Source: Spirometra erinaceieuropaei (taxonomy: Eukaryota > Platyhelminthes > Cestoda > Diphyllobothriidea > Diphyllobothriidae). From it: a DNA stretch of 64,000 nt. Positions 1-10,599 of the stretch are shown in pieces. The notes beneath the pieces are model-generated. The model searched no databases and was not told where the DNA came from. It saw nothing but the letters and a program-made list of their open reading frames with translations. The stretch spans positions 274,627-338,626 of the forward strand of contig CACRXP010000175.1 of the NCBI GenBank assembly GCA_902702965.1. The letters run 5' to 3'. A program made the position numbers and the translations under genes. The first letter of the stretch is position 1, and each line of letters begins with the position of its first letter.

Positions 1-1103
1 ATATCGGGCATGCTGTTGGCCTAATTGGCATAGGTTTATTATGTTTCAATACTTACTATGACCGTGTACTTCCATGTAGACACTTGGTTCGCTTCGGTGA
101 ACTTCTCCAGTCCGTAAAAGAGGTTAGGAAGATTAGGCTTGCTGGTATGGGAAAAGAACCCCTTGTCCTTATTTTAACCCTAAGATTACCACCAATCCTA
201 AAACTCCTAAATCGAATTCACCGTAAATTATTAAAAAAACTACCTGTAAAACGGAATGTTCGGAATTTCGGCTGAAACACTTTCGTCCCAGTTCACGCTC
301 ACGCAATCACGCCCATGATTTAGGCGTAGGTCAGGATTGGCCCGTAAGCTACGTGGCGCTTCAAAGTAATTTCGTCATTTTGACTTCCTTTTATTCAACT
401 GTTAACCCTCCCCCCACTACAAAGCATGCAATAAGTCGAACTCTTCTTTCACATCGTCCCTGTTCTACCCTCGCAAAACATTTGGGATTTAGTCCTCAAA
501 GCGATCAAAAACGTGCATTTGGCTGCAATCGATTTAGCACCCTGCGTTGAGGACTGTCTGTCTGAGTCATGGGTTAAATGCATGGAGCGGGGTCAGGTTA
601 CTGGAAGACGTGCATTCTTTTTGCCAGCATTCTCTCGCTCTTTCTCCCCCTCCCCCTCCTACTCCTTCTCCGCCTACCTAGGAAGCTACTCGTATTCTTT
701 TGGGAAACAACGATAATTACAAATCCTTAAAAACTTTATCTGTCATTCGATTGCGTCCCGTTTTGTGCTGCGACACCCCTCCTTGTCGACAAACAGGAGT
801 CCCGATCAGCACCGTGCACTCCTGCCAATTCATGGCCGAACAGCACCCCCTTCACGCACAAAATCATATTCAGCAACAGTGCACAATCTTGCCCGGTTTC
901 CGACGCGCGTTCTGGCGTCCTCGTCTAAGCTTACTTGTCAGCCTCACTCACAAAAATGACTTGGCTGAAATTTATTTAAAGGATGGCAGACAGGGAAACA
1001 CGACGCGGCCACAATTTTATTTTATCTACACGGGTCGCACAACTCCTATTTTTATTACCAGATTTGTAATAGTATGGGATACAGTAATTGAAACAGAGAG
1101 GCG

Positions 1104-2001
1104 TCATACAAAGCATCTGGGCGTATTGTGCTGCAAAAAGGCCCAGTAAGCTAGGGTTTGTGACTCTGCAATGACCGCTCTTTTCCACGTCGACGTTTGA
1201 TTTTCTCTGATAGCTTTCTTCACTGTTTTGTCACGGAGGTTCGTGAAGTTGAGCTTCGCCATATGCAAAGAGAAGAGCCTCTGAGACACGAAAATCATGT
1301 TTGCCTCCGAATTTGCACTGATGTTGGCCAGTCTCAGACTCACTGTCTCCATGGTTGCTAAATCCCGTAAACGTCTGCGCTACATATAAAACTCATGAGG
1401 AATCTCTACACTTGGCTTTCTTACCTTTCTTGAAAAATGCAGCGTAACGGCGGGAAAAGTAATTTTGCTAGAAAACTGTGCGAATGCACCTTCATGGACT
1501 GCTTTCTTGAAGACGCAGTCGTCGCTGAGTCCCGGACTGTCGAAGGCCATTAAGAAGACTGTCTGGCTGAAACCGTCGTAGTGGACAGTAATCGCGATTT
1601 TCGAAAGACGCTCCACGCTTAGTTGCACAAAGTCTGTGAAATAAATTCCACCATTGTAGCGAGGACACCTTTCTTTGTTTGTGCGTTATAAAATGCAAAA
1701 AAGCATTGTTATGAACAATGTCTAAGAATGAACAGCACTTGACACTTAACAAGATATATGGGTAATACTTTCTGCAGCCGATAAACAAAAATGCATGGTT
1801 TCGATCTGTTTAGTGTAAATATTATGTCTTATTTAAAGTAGAACTCTGTCCGTAGAGGTGGTTTACATGCCAGCGGTCTGAATAATTACATTGGGCCGGA
1901 CTGTCTTAGGGGAGAATACGAGACGTACCGAGGCGCGTGAAGCAGGTCTGGCAGGGAAGAGGAGAATTGGCAATCAGGACCAGTGTTAGGCGCCAGTGCA
2001 T
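1104..2001 (-). pseudogene. Secreted-protein family copy 1 (subfamily I), likely pseudogene
   Basis: Three exons can be placed by comparison with paralogues: exon 1 at 2001-1929 (signal peptide, 24 codons plus one base, then donor GTACGT), exon 2 at 1672-1425, and exon 3 at 1364-1104 ending in NTPRCFV and a stop. Exon lengths of 73, 248 and 261 nt fit the family. Two things suggest decay. The 60-nt second intron ends in CGG where the 60-kb paralogue has CAG, so the acceptor AG (1366-1365) is lost, and the nearest alternative AGs shift the frame. The conserved cysteine of the SCKIT motif in exon 2 is serine (FSSKIT). Function unknown; the family looks secreted. A CCAAT box (ATTGG on the plus strand, 2084-2088) lies 87 nt upstream of the ATG. 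A sequencing error at the acceptor is an alternative explanation. Confidence 0.72.
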
Positions 2002-2449
2002 GCTGAGTGCTCCGTCACACGATGAAATGTCTACTGTGGACATGAGATCTCTGGACTTGAATGCAGCTGGCTGTTTGTCCCTAATTGGTCCTACGGCCTC
2101 GCAAATTTGGTGCAATCATTTTCTATGCCGTTGCCTCTCAAGATGAAATAGCTCGCTGCTCCAGAGCCATCGTGATTGAACTTATGGTCCGGTATATGAG
2201 ACAGAGACCATTTTGGCCTGTTCGTCTCTGCTTACTCGTGTAATGCCAAGTGTTTAACTTTCTATGTTTCTGTCCGTCTAATGCGTAGACATGTGGACTA
2301 CTGATAACTAGGCTATGAGATGGAAGTTGAAAGGAACGCAAATAAAGCCGTGCGAATGTAAATATCCCAGGGCGTTCGAACCATATTTCATTTCTTGGAC
2401 ACTTATTAGCGATCACAGCTAGAAATATGCAGGCGCAGGGCTAGAAAAA

Positions 2450-3780
2450 TGATATTTTTGCTTCTCAGCTGTGACGGTTTCCCGATTACGGCTGATGTGT
2501 TATGCCGTTTTGTGGGAGACCTTCGTTTTCGCCACTTATGCGAACTTTAGAAATTAACTATAATATACTTAAAAGACTCAGAGATATGTAATAGAAATTG
2601 TAGGATAGTGCAAATTCCCTGCCAATGATGTCAGTGTAGCGATGCTAAGTCTCGACACGAGTCACAAATTAAGTCTCCCAAGACTCCGGTTCAAAACCAC
2701 ACAACGGAGAGTAAGATAATGGTAGACATCAAATCCAATCTGTAGTGTCAGGCGCGCCATTTGCCATCTGGGGTAATAGACTAGAAGGCCATTCGCCCTG
2801 GAATATCTTGCCTGAGTCTGGCTTAAAACGGCCGTCCACAAAAGGAGTTGATTGACATCTTTCCCGTACGCCAATGCACTTCCGCGATGTTTCGAAGTCT
2901 AACTGCAGGGGAACGCGAGTACGTTATCGGCCGAAGGCCCATTTCAGTCGATCTACTAACTTCCCACAGCATTTCCTGAATGCGCGATTTGCACATAGAC
3001 TGAAGCGCTCACGCCTAGCCACCCACCCATGGTTGACGTGAATTGCGAAAGTTTAGTTGGTTCTAGGATCTCCAAGTGGTCGAGTGGAAGTCTGTGTCCT
3101 GGACAGAGTGAATTAGAGGCAACCACACACAGTTCACATGCTAACTAGTGAAATGGTAACCGACATTTTAAACTACGTTTTCGACTCGAAGCGATTACTT
3201 ACGTAGGGTTGCAATGTTAATTTCCGTGAAGCATAATCTCATCATAATCCAGTTTCTAGAGGCTACCCGCTTTTGAATGAACCCTTTCCGGCCGCCTACC
3301 TACCTACCTAAATAGCATGGCTTACTTCCATTAATTCCCCGTGTCTTCATAAATTTAAGTAGAATAGGTGCATAAACATATTCAGTCTTTTAGGCACTTG
3401 CTATAAAATTACACTCTTTCAATGTTAATTCTAGAAGGCAGGGTATAATTTGGTTTTAAGAAATTTTTTCCATTTCCCGCATGATTTTGAAACCGACCAG
3501 CTTTTTTCCTGAACCAGTCTTACGGCAAATTAACCTTCATACAAGTCAACCTTCACGCGTGTTATTGCATGGTGTAAAATGTACGGTCCAGATGAAACCG
3601 GCACTGGACACGCCGTCCCCACTGCACTCAGCACATACGGATCAATATTCAGCAGTCTGACACGCTTTAAAAGGACAACGATGTGCTAAATGTCATGCCT
3701 TGAAAGGCTGCCACCGGACGGGATAGTTCGGTCTGCTCAGAACAGAGAGTTATGCGATAACGACACCCTCTTAGTGCGGT
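2450..3780. other. No gene seen
   Basis: AT-rich sequence with stops in all frames. 3.36-3.48 kb resembles internal parts of the short TIR element (GGTATAATTTGGTTTTAAGAA). Nothing else recognised. Confidence 0.5.
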
Positions 3781-3820
3781 TTACATGACAGTCCCACTCA
3801 GTAAGGATAGGGACCGGCGC

Positions 3821-3822
<2 letters not shown>

Positions 3823-3862
<40 letters not shown>
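3823..3862 (+). repeat. (TG)n microsatellite
   Basis: About 20 uninterrupted TG units. Confidence 0.95.
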
Positions 3863-3864
<2 letters not shown>

Positions 3865-4107
3865 GGGGTGTCCAGCGGTGGGTTCACCTGATGGTCGTAG
3901 TGGTCGGTCAATAGCTTGCGGGTGCGGACTTCGCCTAGCGTCCATTTTTTGGCACCCAACACTCAACGGAGATGTAGTAAGCCATTGACAAAATCGAGTC
4001 GTCCATCCATTAACAAAAATCCGTTGCCGATACTGGCGAAGATGCGAGTTCCAGGAACTAGTTAATCAAAAGTAGAAGAAGTAATCGCTGGGACAAGAGC
4101 TTTATTC

Positions 4108-4150
4108 GCCGGACGTTTCGGATTCTTACTTGAATCCATCATTACAGACA
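4108..4150 (-). ncRNA. Hammerhead-ribozyme-like motif, degenerate core
   Basis: Minus strand: TGTCT, then GTAATGA in place of CTGATGA, a hairpin GGATTC/GAATCC, then GAAAC and GTC. The stem is intact but two core bases differ, so it is probably inactive. It lies about 100 nt from a PLE fragment of the same orientation. Confidence 0.4.
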
Positions 4151-4251
4151 GCGGCAGAAAAGTGTGATCCGTGCACAGGAAATCGCAGTGTTTATAGGAT
4201 GCAGTCGCTTTGCTACCGCACACGAATAGCAATTAACCGCGCTCCCCTTCA

Positions 4252-4785
4252 TCAAGCATGGCTGCCCGCTGGTGCGCTAATTGCTTGATGGCCGGCATGC
4301 AAGTTGTTAATTGCCGAAATGTCATCACCCGTGTTGGATGCTGGCGTGATGATTGCGCTGCCATCTGGCTCACCGGCTAGCGTGCTCCCCGAGTGGTCAA
4401 TTACCTCGGCCAGCCTATGCTTCAGCATGGAATAGGGAGTAGGGATGTCGTTGCGCTTGTTGGTAGACTGAGGTCCCCTGAACCATAACTCAAACAACTC
4501 GCGGCTGACATGATTATCCCCTCTCCCAAGAATTTCAGCCTCATCGAACTTGAATGTGTGGCCGGGTCTCGTCGAATGGACCGCGACCTGAGACCTGGCG
4601 TCATTTTCCCTACCGCTGCCGCGCGTTCGGAGCAGTCTTCCAGTTTCTCCGACGTAGTTGCTTTGTCCGCAACTTCACTAGATCCGCTAAACAAATCCAG
4701 ATGTTTTTTGCCGTGGCGGTGTGTCTTTTGGTCTCATCACCCGACGCCTCTTGGTGGGCTCCGGTCTGTGTTAAACTCCAACCCC
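4252..4785 (-). mobile_element. Penelope-like element fragment with GIY-YIG endonuclease, decayed
   Basis: A single minus-strand frame from 4785 reads GVGV, stop, HRPEPTKRRRVMRPKD, then three stops, then SCGQSNYVGETGRLLRTR (the GIY-YIG signature, here NYVGETGR), SQVAVHSTRPGHTFKFDEAEILGRGDN, SRELFELWF, and PTPYSMLKHRLAEVID. Apart from the stops the order and spacing match flatworm PLE C-termini. The GIY-YIG domain nicks DNA at the integration site. Four in-frame stops show it is dead. A hammerhead-like motif in the same orientation follows 90 nt downstream. Confidence 0.8.
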
Positions 4786-5828
4786 AGTCAGCCAACTGCC
4801 AACTGTTCATCTTTCCTGTAACGAAAATTATACAATTATGTGTGTTGTTAAGAAAAGGCCACATACGTCTTATAGAATTTCGCAGTGGATGTGAATCAAA
4901 CTATATTTTTTCAATGTTAAAAATGAGAAACATTTTAAAGGCTAAACATATCTTTTCCTTAAGCAGACTATTTGAAGAAGACCCTGCTTGCTACTAATTA
5001 AGCATAGTACAAATAATACGTTTTTGCCTGTCTTCTACAACACATAAGTAAATAAAGAAGGGCATCGAAAATCAGTACGAAAATTCATACTATCGACGGG
5101 GAAGGTGCTCTTTCGAAAGCCGGTATCCTGACGTGACTGAAACAGCCCACTCTTATGCTGTGTGATAGTCAGTTATGCGACCATAATAAGCAATCCTTTC
5201 TAGACAAAGACACATTTTAGAATATCGTTAAACCTCTTATGAGATAGCTGCGAAGCAGTTGACTTCTTTTTTGTTACTCTTTTGATGCATAATCACCGTT
5301 TTCACCGCATAATGAACAGGCCGATGTTGTCGCAGACGAAGATGTCGTACTTCGAGGGACCACTGCTGCATTAGGTATCACCAGAACGTCAATCAAACAC
5401 GCACAAAAGGTCGGTCTCCATCCCAACTGTGTGCGAGCGTCATGTAGGCGGCATTAAGACGGGGTTGCTGTAGCATGACTCTCTGTCCCATGTAGACCGA
5501 GGTATAAGTCGGATGGCAGTCTTCCAAGTCACAGCTATTAGCACATTGTTATTGTTTGGAAACACGTCAGATTGGTTGCAAATGAGACGTATGCGCCGAG
5601 TGCCGGCCTCATCTGTCCGCATACCGGAATAACGCGTGGAATGTTTGACTAAAATGAAGGCTACTCTGACGTATGACTGGTTCAGCTTAGAGCCCTATTT
5701 CATGACATTTGTTGACGCGGGATGTAACGATGAAACTGTTTATGTGGATACATTACATGATGACCGATAGTAGTAGCAGCAACACTGTCCTTAAAACTAC
5801 ACAGGTCAGCCTGTTCGCACGCTCGGGT

Positions 5829-5914
5829 CGCGCACACATGAGCATGCGCTGGCTGTGACGAGTTATCACTTGTGGCTACCTACACCCACAAAATGGGTCA
5901 CGAGTTCAATAGTT
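5829..5914 (+). mobile_element. PLE C-terminal relic
   Basis: Short frame with DELSLVATYTHKMGHEFNS, matching the tail motif of a second PLE type that is better preserved at 28.3 kb. Only this motif remains. Confidence 0.5.
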
Positions 5915-6349
5915 TGTCCAAAGACTCTACTCATGTAAGGCTCTCTAGACAATGCCAATTTCGATTAATCACATTATGAGATAAGTGTGAAGCAGTTGGC
6001 TTCTCTTTCCATGCTCGTCTTCGTTTACTGGCGTCCTGTCAGGCGTTTTAACTGGCGAGAATGGAGTAAGAAAATGGTAGCCGGTGGACTGAGTCTTTCG
6101 GGAATGGTGGTAATACGGTCGATGCCTTTTAGTGGGCAGTTGGTTGGTGGGGGAGGTGACAATTTTAAAAAAGTCAAAAATTGCAGTGAAGCCGTCTATT
6201 TGGTACAATAAGAAACGGAAATAAAACGCGAAATTCAAGAAACATTATAAATAGTTTTAATTAAAAAATTGAGGAAACTGAATAAAAAGCCGCTGGTTAA
6301 TTTACGTTAGTAGCCAATAGGGAGAAAAGGCTGTGAACGACAGGTGGTG

Positions 6350-7019
6350 CCAATTCGCGTAGGTCGTGCAATGAGAATTGCTCCAGCATCTGATCCACTG
6401 ACCGTGGAGTTGGGAAAAGTGTTCACTTGTGCGCTCCCCGCGTGGCCAGTTACTCCGCCTAGTCGAAGTAGTTCCCGGCTCAGGCAGTTGTCACCTCATG
6501 CGAAAATTTCGGCCTCGTTGAATGAGCCGCAACTTCAGAGCTGACGTCATTTCTCCGCACTTCTGCAGCATGTTCGGCCATTCGCGTTCGCAGCTGTCTT
6601 TCGGATTCTGTGACGTAGTTGCCTTGTCCAAAACTGCACCAGGTTTGATAAATGAAATCGAAAGACCAACCGCCACGTTTAAAAACGTCTGTTGTCGTTT
6701 ATCGGATCTGGTGCAGTTGCGGACAAAGGAACTTCGTTGGAAAAACTGTAAGACAGATCTGAACGTGAATGGTCGAACACACTGCATCAGTGGGGAGAAA
6801 TGACGCCAACTCCCAAATTGCGGCTCATTCGACGAGATCCGACCACACATTCAAATACGACGAGGCCGAAATTTTCGCATGAGGTGACAACTGCCTTAGT
6901 CGGGAACTACTTCGACTAGGCGGAGTATTAAGCCACGCGGGGAGAGCAGAGGTGAGCACTTTTCCCAACTCCAGGGTCGGTGGATCAGATGCTGGATCAA
7001 TCCTCACTTCAACACCCAA
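6350..7019. mobile_element. Two GIY-YIG PLE fragments in head-to-head (foldback) arrangement
   Basis: On the minus strand (about 6745-6350) a frame reads CSFGQGNYVTESERQLRTRMAEH and SSEVAAHST. On the plus strand (about 6690-7019) a frame reads CSCGQRNFVGKTVRQ, then IAAHSTRSDHTFKYDEAEIF. Both run outward from a centre near 6.7 kb, so some 300 nt on each side are inverted copies. Both have stops. The outer ends share TTCCCAACTCC and GATCAGATGCTGGA. It is probably the product of two insertions or of inverted duplication. Confidence 0.7.
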
Positions 7020-7203
7020 CGCACGTGGTGGGATTGAATCAGTTAACGACGCGAATGTCGGCCATCAAACAATTAGCACACCAAGTGCAACGATTCCGGA
7101 TGGAGGGGGGGAGTTGTGAATGTGTTTAGGTATGCTGCAGCATGACGACTACATCCTGTAAATACTTTCCTCCCCCCTTGTGCATGAACCACCCGTAGTT
7201 GCT

Positions 7204-7250
7204 TTTGTCTCTGGTGATAGGTTAAGGCAGGAATCCGAAACGTTAGACCA
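7204..7250 (+). ncRNA. Hammerhead-ribozyme-like motif
   Basis: TTTGTCT, CTGGTGA (one change from CTGATGA), hairpin AGGTT/GAATCC, GAAAC, GTT, AGACCAA. The outer strands TTGTCT and AGACCAA can pair as stem I. About 190 nt past the plus-strand arm of the PLE foldback. Confidence 0.45.
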
Positions 7251-8507
7251 ATAATGCTCTTGTCCCAGCGATAATGTCTTCTTCTTTAACTCTTCATTCT
7301 GTCTTTTGCTAAAGGCTTACTTGTGGGTGTTACAAAAAATGAGCTTATGTGGACATTTCAGCGACACCGACTCCTTAGGTGAGTGCAAGTCAGCAAAAGT
7401 CAACCTGCCAACGAAGAATCGACCAAGAACTCTGTTAACCATCCATTTCGTCATTTTATGAGAGAACTTCATATGCGCTGTTAGCAGGAAAAGTGAAAAT
7501 AAGGAATACCGACAAAAGAGAAAGAGGCACCTGACAGTGAAAGAGGGATTTTCATAAGTGCACATTAACAAGCATTTTCAATTCATCGTCGCAGTATGAC
7601 TTCTTAAACAGCAAAACGGACTCGCAGTTGTTTAGCAGAAAACAGTTTGGTTTTCCGCCGTCAACAATCAATGCATCAACAAACACTCGCTGCAATACGC
7701 AATCAGTAATGAGGCATTTCCGGGAGTTTATTCGAAACAATAACAATGCCATTAACGCCATTGTGACCCTGACATTCGCTGACACGGAGGTCAAAAACTA
7801 AACATCTCCAAACTTTGGACGCGCACCAACAAAGCCACATTACTGCAACGGGTTCACGATTCTGTACGCAAAGAATACAGAATCCTCCTGGGTGGCATCC
7901 AGTACCTTCTCTATGTATTCATAGTGACTAGGGTCTGCCTATGGCTAAAACCACCGCGACGAGGGCATACAAGACGGGCTTGACATCATGACTGGCAGAA
8001 ATTTGCAGAGGCATCCAGTCACGTTCAAAATATGTTCTCATCCAGTATGCTAAGACCCACAAAGTAAACCCAATATGCCGGTTGCTTTTGGGAATAACTT
8101 GCGCTTTTTATTTAAGAAGGTCAGGACCTTCATAGGGCACACTGACTACATCAAAGAAAACTGAAGATTGACACGCAAATCGACCTCAGTCATGGAATAA
8201 CTCCTCAGATATCGCTACGCTTAATTCACCGTGTCTCGACTGACTGAATACGGTTTGCGTGACTATTTGCCGGACTAACAACACATGCATAAGCTACAAA
8301 CCCAGACAGGCCTGTTTCGTCATTCTTGAATAGGGTTGGATGAAGAAAGCAGGATTGTTGCCTAAATTAACCTGGCCAGTAGTTACCCGGTTCAGTTTGT
8401 ATTCTCGCATACCAGCGGACGAGTGTTCATACGGTGAAGTTCGAGCGTACTTACCTGATTCATAAAAATTACTGTAACTGCATTTGAAAAAGCGTCCAGA
8501 CGTACAT

Positions 8508-8513
8508 TTTATT
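8508..8513 (-). terminator. Polyadenylation signal of copy 2
   Basis: AATAAA on the minus strand (TTTATT on plus), about 120 nt past the stop at 8632. The paralogous 20-kb region carries related A-rich sequence (AGATAAA near 21035) without a canonical hexamer. Confidence 0.45.
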
Positions 8514-8631
8514 TTCTCTTCCCGTCTCCACACAATCAAATCTGAATTAAAGTAGATGCTCACTAACGTCCAACTCAGCCCTTAAATAACATATAAGTAG
8601 CAGAATAATGTTAGGCAGTTGACAGGGAAAA

Positions 8632-10461
8632 TTAGAATACAAAACACTTGGGCAAATTTTGTTGCAAGTATGCCCAGCCAGACAATGCGTGGACATTCGT
8701 GATGACAGCCGATTTCCAATAAGATCTCTGCTTTTTCTCCACAGCTTTCTGTACAAGTACATCATACAGATTGAGGAAGTTGAGTTTGGACACATGCATT
8801 GCGAAAGTTCTCTGGTACTTAAAAATCACATTTACTTCTGCATTCGCGCTGACGTTGGCTACTTCAAGTCTCATTGTCTCTGGGCTCCCATACATCGGAA
8901 AAAGACGCTTCTAGAAAAAATTACAAGTCAAAGGATGGGAGCATTGCGCATTAGTTACCTGTCTTTCAAAGTTGACAGTGACGGCGGGAAATGTGATTTT
9001 ACAAGAAACCCGAGCAAACCCACCCTCGGGGAATGCTTTGTTGAAAACGCAGTCATCACAGTATCCTGGAGTGTCGAACGTCATTGAGAAGAACGTTTCG
9101 CTGATAACGTCACAGGGGACAGTAATCCTGATTTCCAAAAGACGCTCCAGATGAAGCTGCACAAAGTCTGTCAAATGAAGTCCATTCTTATGGCGAGGGC
9201 ACTTTTCTTCATGTGCAAAAAAAACAGAAAAATGGGGGGACATTAGCAGGCGCGGACAACCATGTTATCGCATTATCATCTTGCGCGTTTTTAGCGCTTG
9301 TAAATAGAAAAAAATACCGTAGGATGCGTGCCTGCATATATTAAGGGAGCTAACTCACGAAATGCCAGCAGAAATTTCGTAATGCGTTTCCGTTTCGAAA
9401 AGATTAATAAAGTCCTGTTTTAAAACCAATAATCATGCAGCATAATTCTCTAATAATATAATTACCCAAGGACACCGGCTTTTGAACAAACGTCTCTTCG
9501 GCTGCATCCAAAACCATATTGCGTAAAACATGACTAAACACGTAGCATTTGTTTTTTATTTATTTTCAATGTCCCTAAAGATTCAGTAATGTTTTATAGA
9601 AAACATTCATTATTCTGCTCATTCGGTGGAAAATTACGTCTTCCTTAAATTTGATCCTCAAAGGAAGTGTTTTATTTGGTTTTAAGAAAGCTTGTAACTG
9701 TGGGATGTTTTAATACCATGATATGGCCTTTTGTAAAACATCCCGTCTCTGCATTTACCAATATGGCTTGTGAAATTAACAATGTGGCTCAAATCCATGG
9801 CTTCATTTTATGAACCCCATATAGTCCCCTCCTAATTCCGTAGAAATATGTTTGGTTTTCCGCATGCAAAAATTATGCCGTTTGTAGTATGGGTACGCTA
9901 AATGCAAGTGTAAGGGCAGGTCGAGTTCAGAATTATTCGGGAATTGATAAGGTTCTATAAAACGAAATCATATCCCCCTTCGAGTGCAAAATTCAAGAAG
10001 GGCGTAATTTTTTATGAGAAGTACTTGAATATTTACGGGCATCGAAAAAAGATGAAAAATGAATGCTAATTAAGTGGTCATTTTTATGGGATATGGTTTT
10101 TTGACACAGTCGGAAAAAGTTTATTCGAAAGCTGGTATACTGAGATAACTGAATTAATACAGAAACATGCTGTCTGAATTTACCTTTTCAAAATGAAAAC
10201 ACATTTTGGAATTTCTGTTGACATTTAATGATTTAGCTCACCTACTGTAGGTTAATAACGAATAAACGGTATCAACGTGTACGGTGGCGATATAATATTT
10301 ATTGTACTTAATGTCATGTTTACAGGAAATGTCAGAATGCGTTGCCAAACGCAGAACGAGCTTATCTATTGTAGTGTTAAATGCGTACCGATTCGTTTGA
10401 AGCAGGCTTGGCATAAAATAGCGGAATTGAAAATCAAAATGAGCATTAGGTTCATGAGCAT
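8632..10461 (-). CDS. Secreted-protein family copy 2 (subfamily II), intact, three exons
   Basis: Join of exon 1 at 10461-10389 (73 nt), exon 2 at 9206-8959 (248 nt) and exon 3 at 8910-8632 (279 nt), giving 600 nt and 199 residues. Exon 1 is a signal peptide (MLMNLMLILIF..., ending LCQACFKRI) that stops in phase 1 at donor GTACGC. Exon 2 begins (G)AA AAG TGC, i.e. EKCPRH, and carries YLTDFV-like, DDC and SCKIT motifs. Intron 2 is 48 nt, from gtaact to ttctag. Exon 3 carries an NVS glycosylation sequon and ends WAYLQQ..PKCFVF. Intron 1 is 1182 nt because it holds a TIR transposon. The start is chosen because it gives the same 73-nt exon 1 as paralogues and lies 83 nt from a CCAAT box. AATAAA occurs about 120 nt past the stop. 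The protein is probably exported and disulphide-bonded; no known family is recognised. Confidence 0.8.
9346..10253. mobile_element. TIR element, short form, inside intron 1 of gene copy 2
   Basis: Left end GGAGCTAACTCACGAAATGC (diverged), right end TAGCTCACCTACTGTA. Internal stretches around 9430-9480 resemble 29.8-29.9 kb. It accounts for about 0.9 kb of the 1.18-kb first intron; without it the intron would be about 270 nt, close to copy 1 (256 nt). The direction of insertion relative to the gene does not disturb the splice sites. Confidence 0.58.
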
Positions 10462-10515
10462 GCTGAGTGCTCTGCCACACAACCAATTGTCTAATGTTTG
10501 AGTGAGGCAGCAGGA

Positions 10516-10548
10516 CTTTAATACTACGAGCTGCGAGCTGTCGATTGG
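10516..10548 (-). promoter_or_regulatory. CCAAT box and TATA-like element of copy 2
   Basis: On the minus strand CCAAT (10548-10544) and TATTAAAG (10523-10516) precede the ATG at 10461 by 83-87 and about 60 nt. Nearly identical to the copy 4 promoter. Confidence 0.55.
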
Positions 10549-10599
10549 TCCTACCTCTTTATAGATTCCTTGCAGCCTGTTTTGATGTTTTTAACACCA

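Noticed and set aside
3781..3988. Two overlapping open frames on opposite strands
   Set aside because: Made of a (TG)n microsatellite (Cys-Val and Thr-His runs) with random ends.
8659..9087. Open frame of 142 codons on plus
   Set aside because: It is the antisense shadow of exons 2 and 3 of gene copy 2, and it crosses the intron. The minus frame has paralogues and splice sites.
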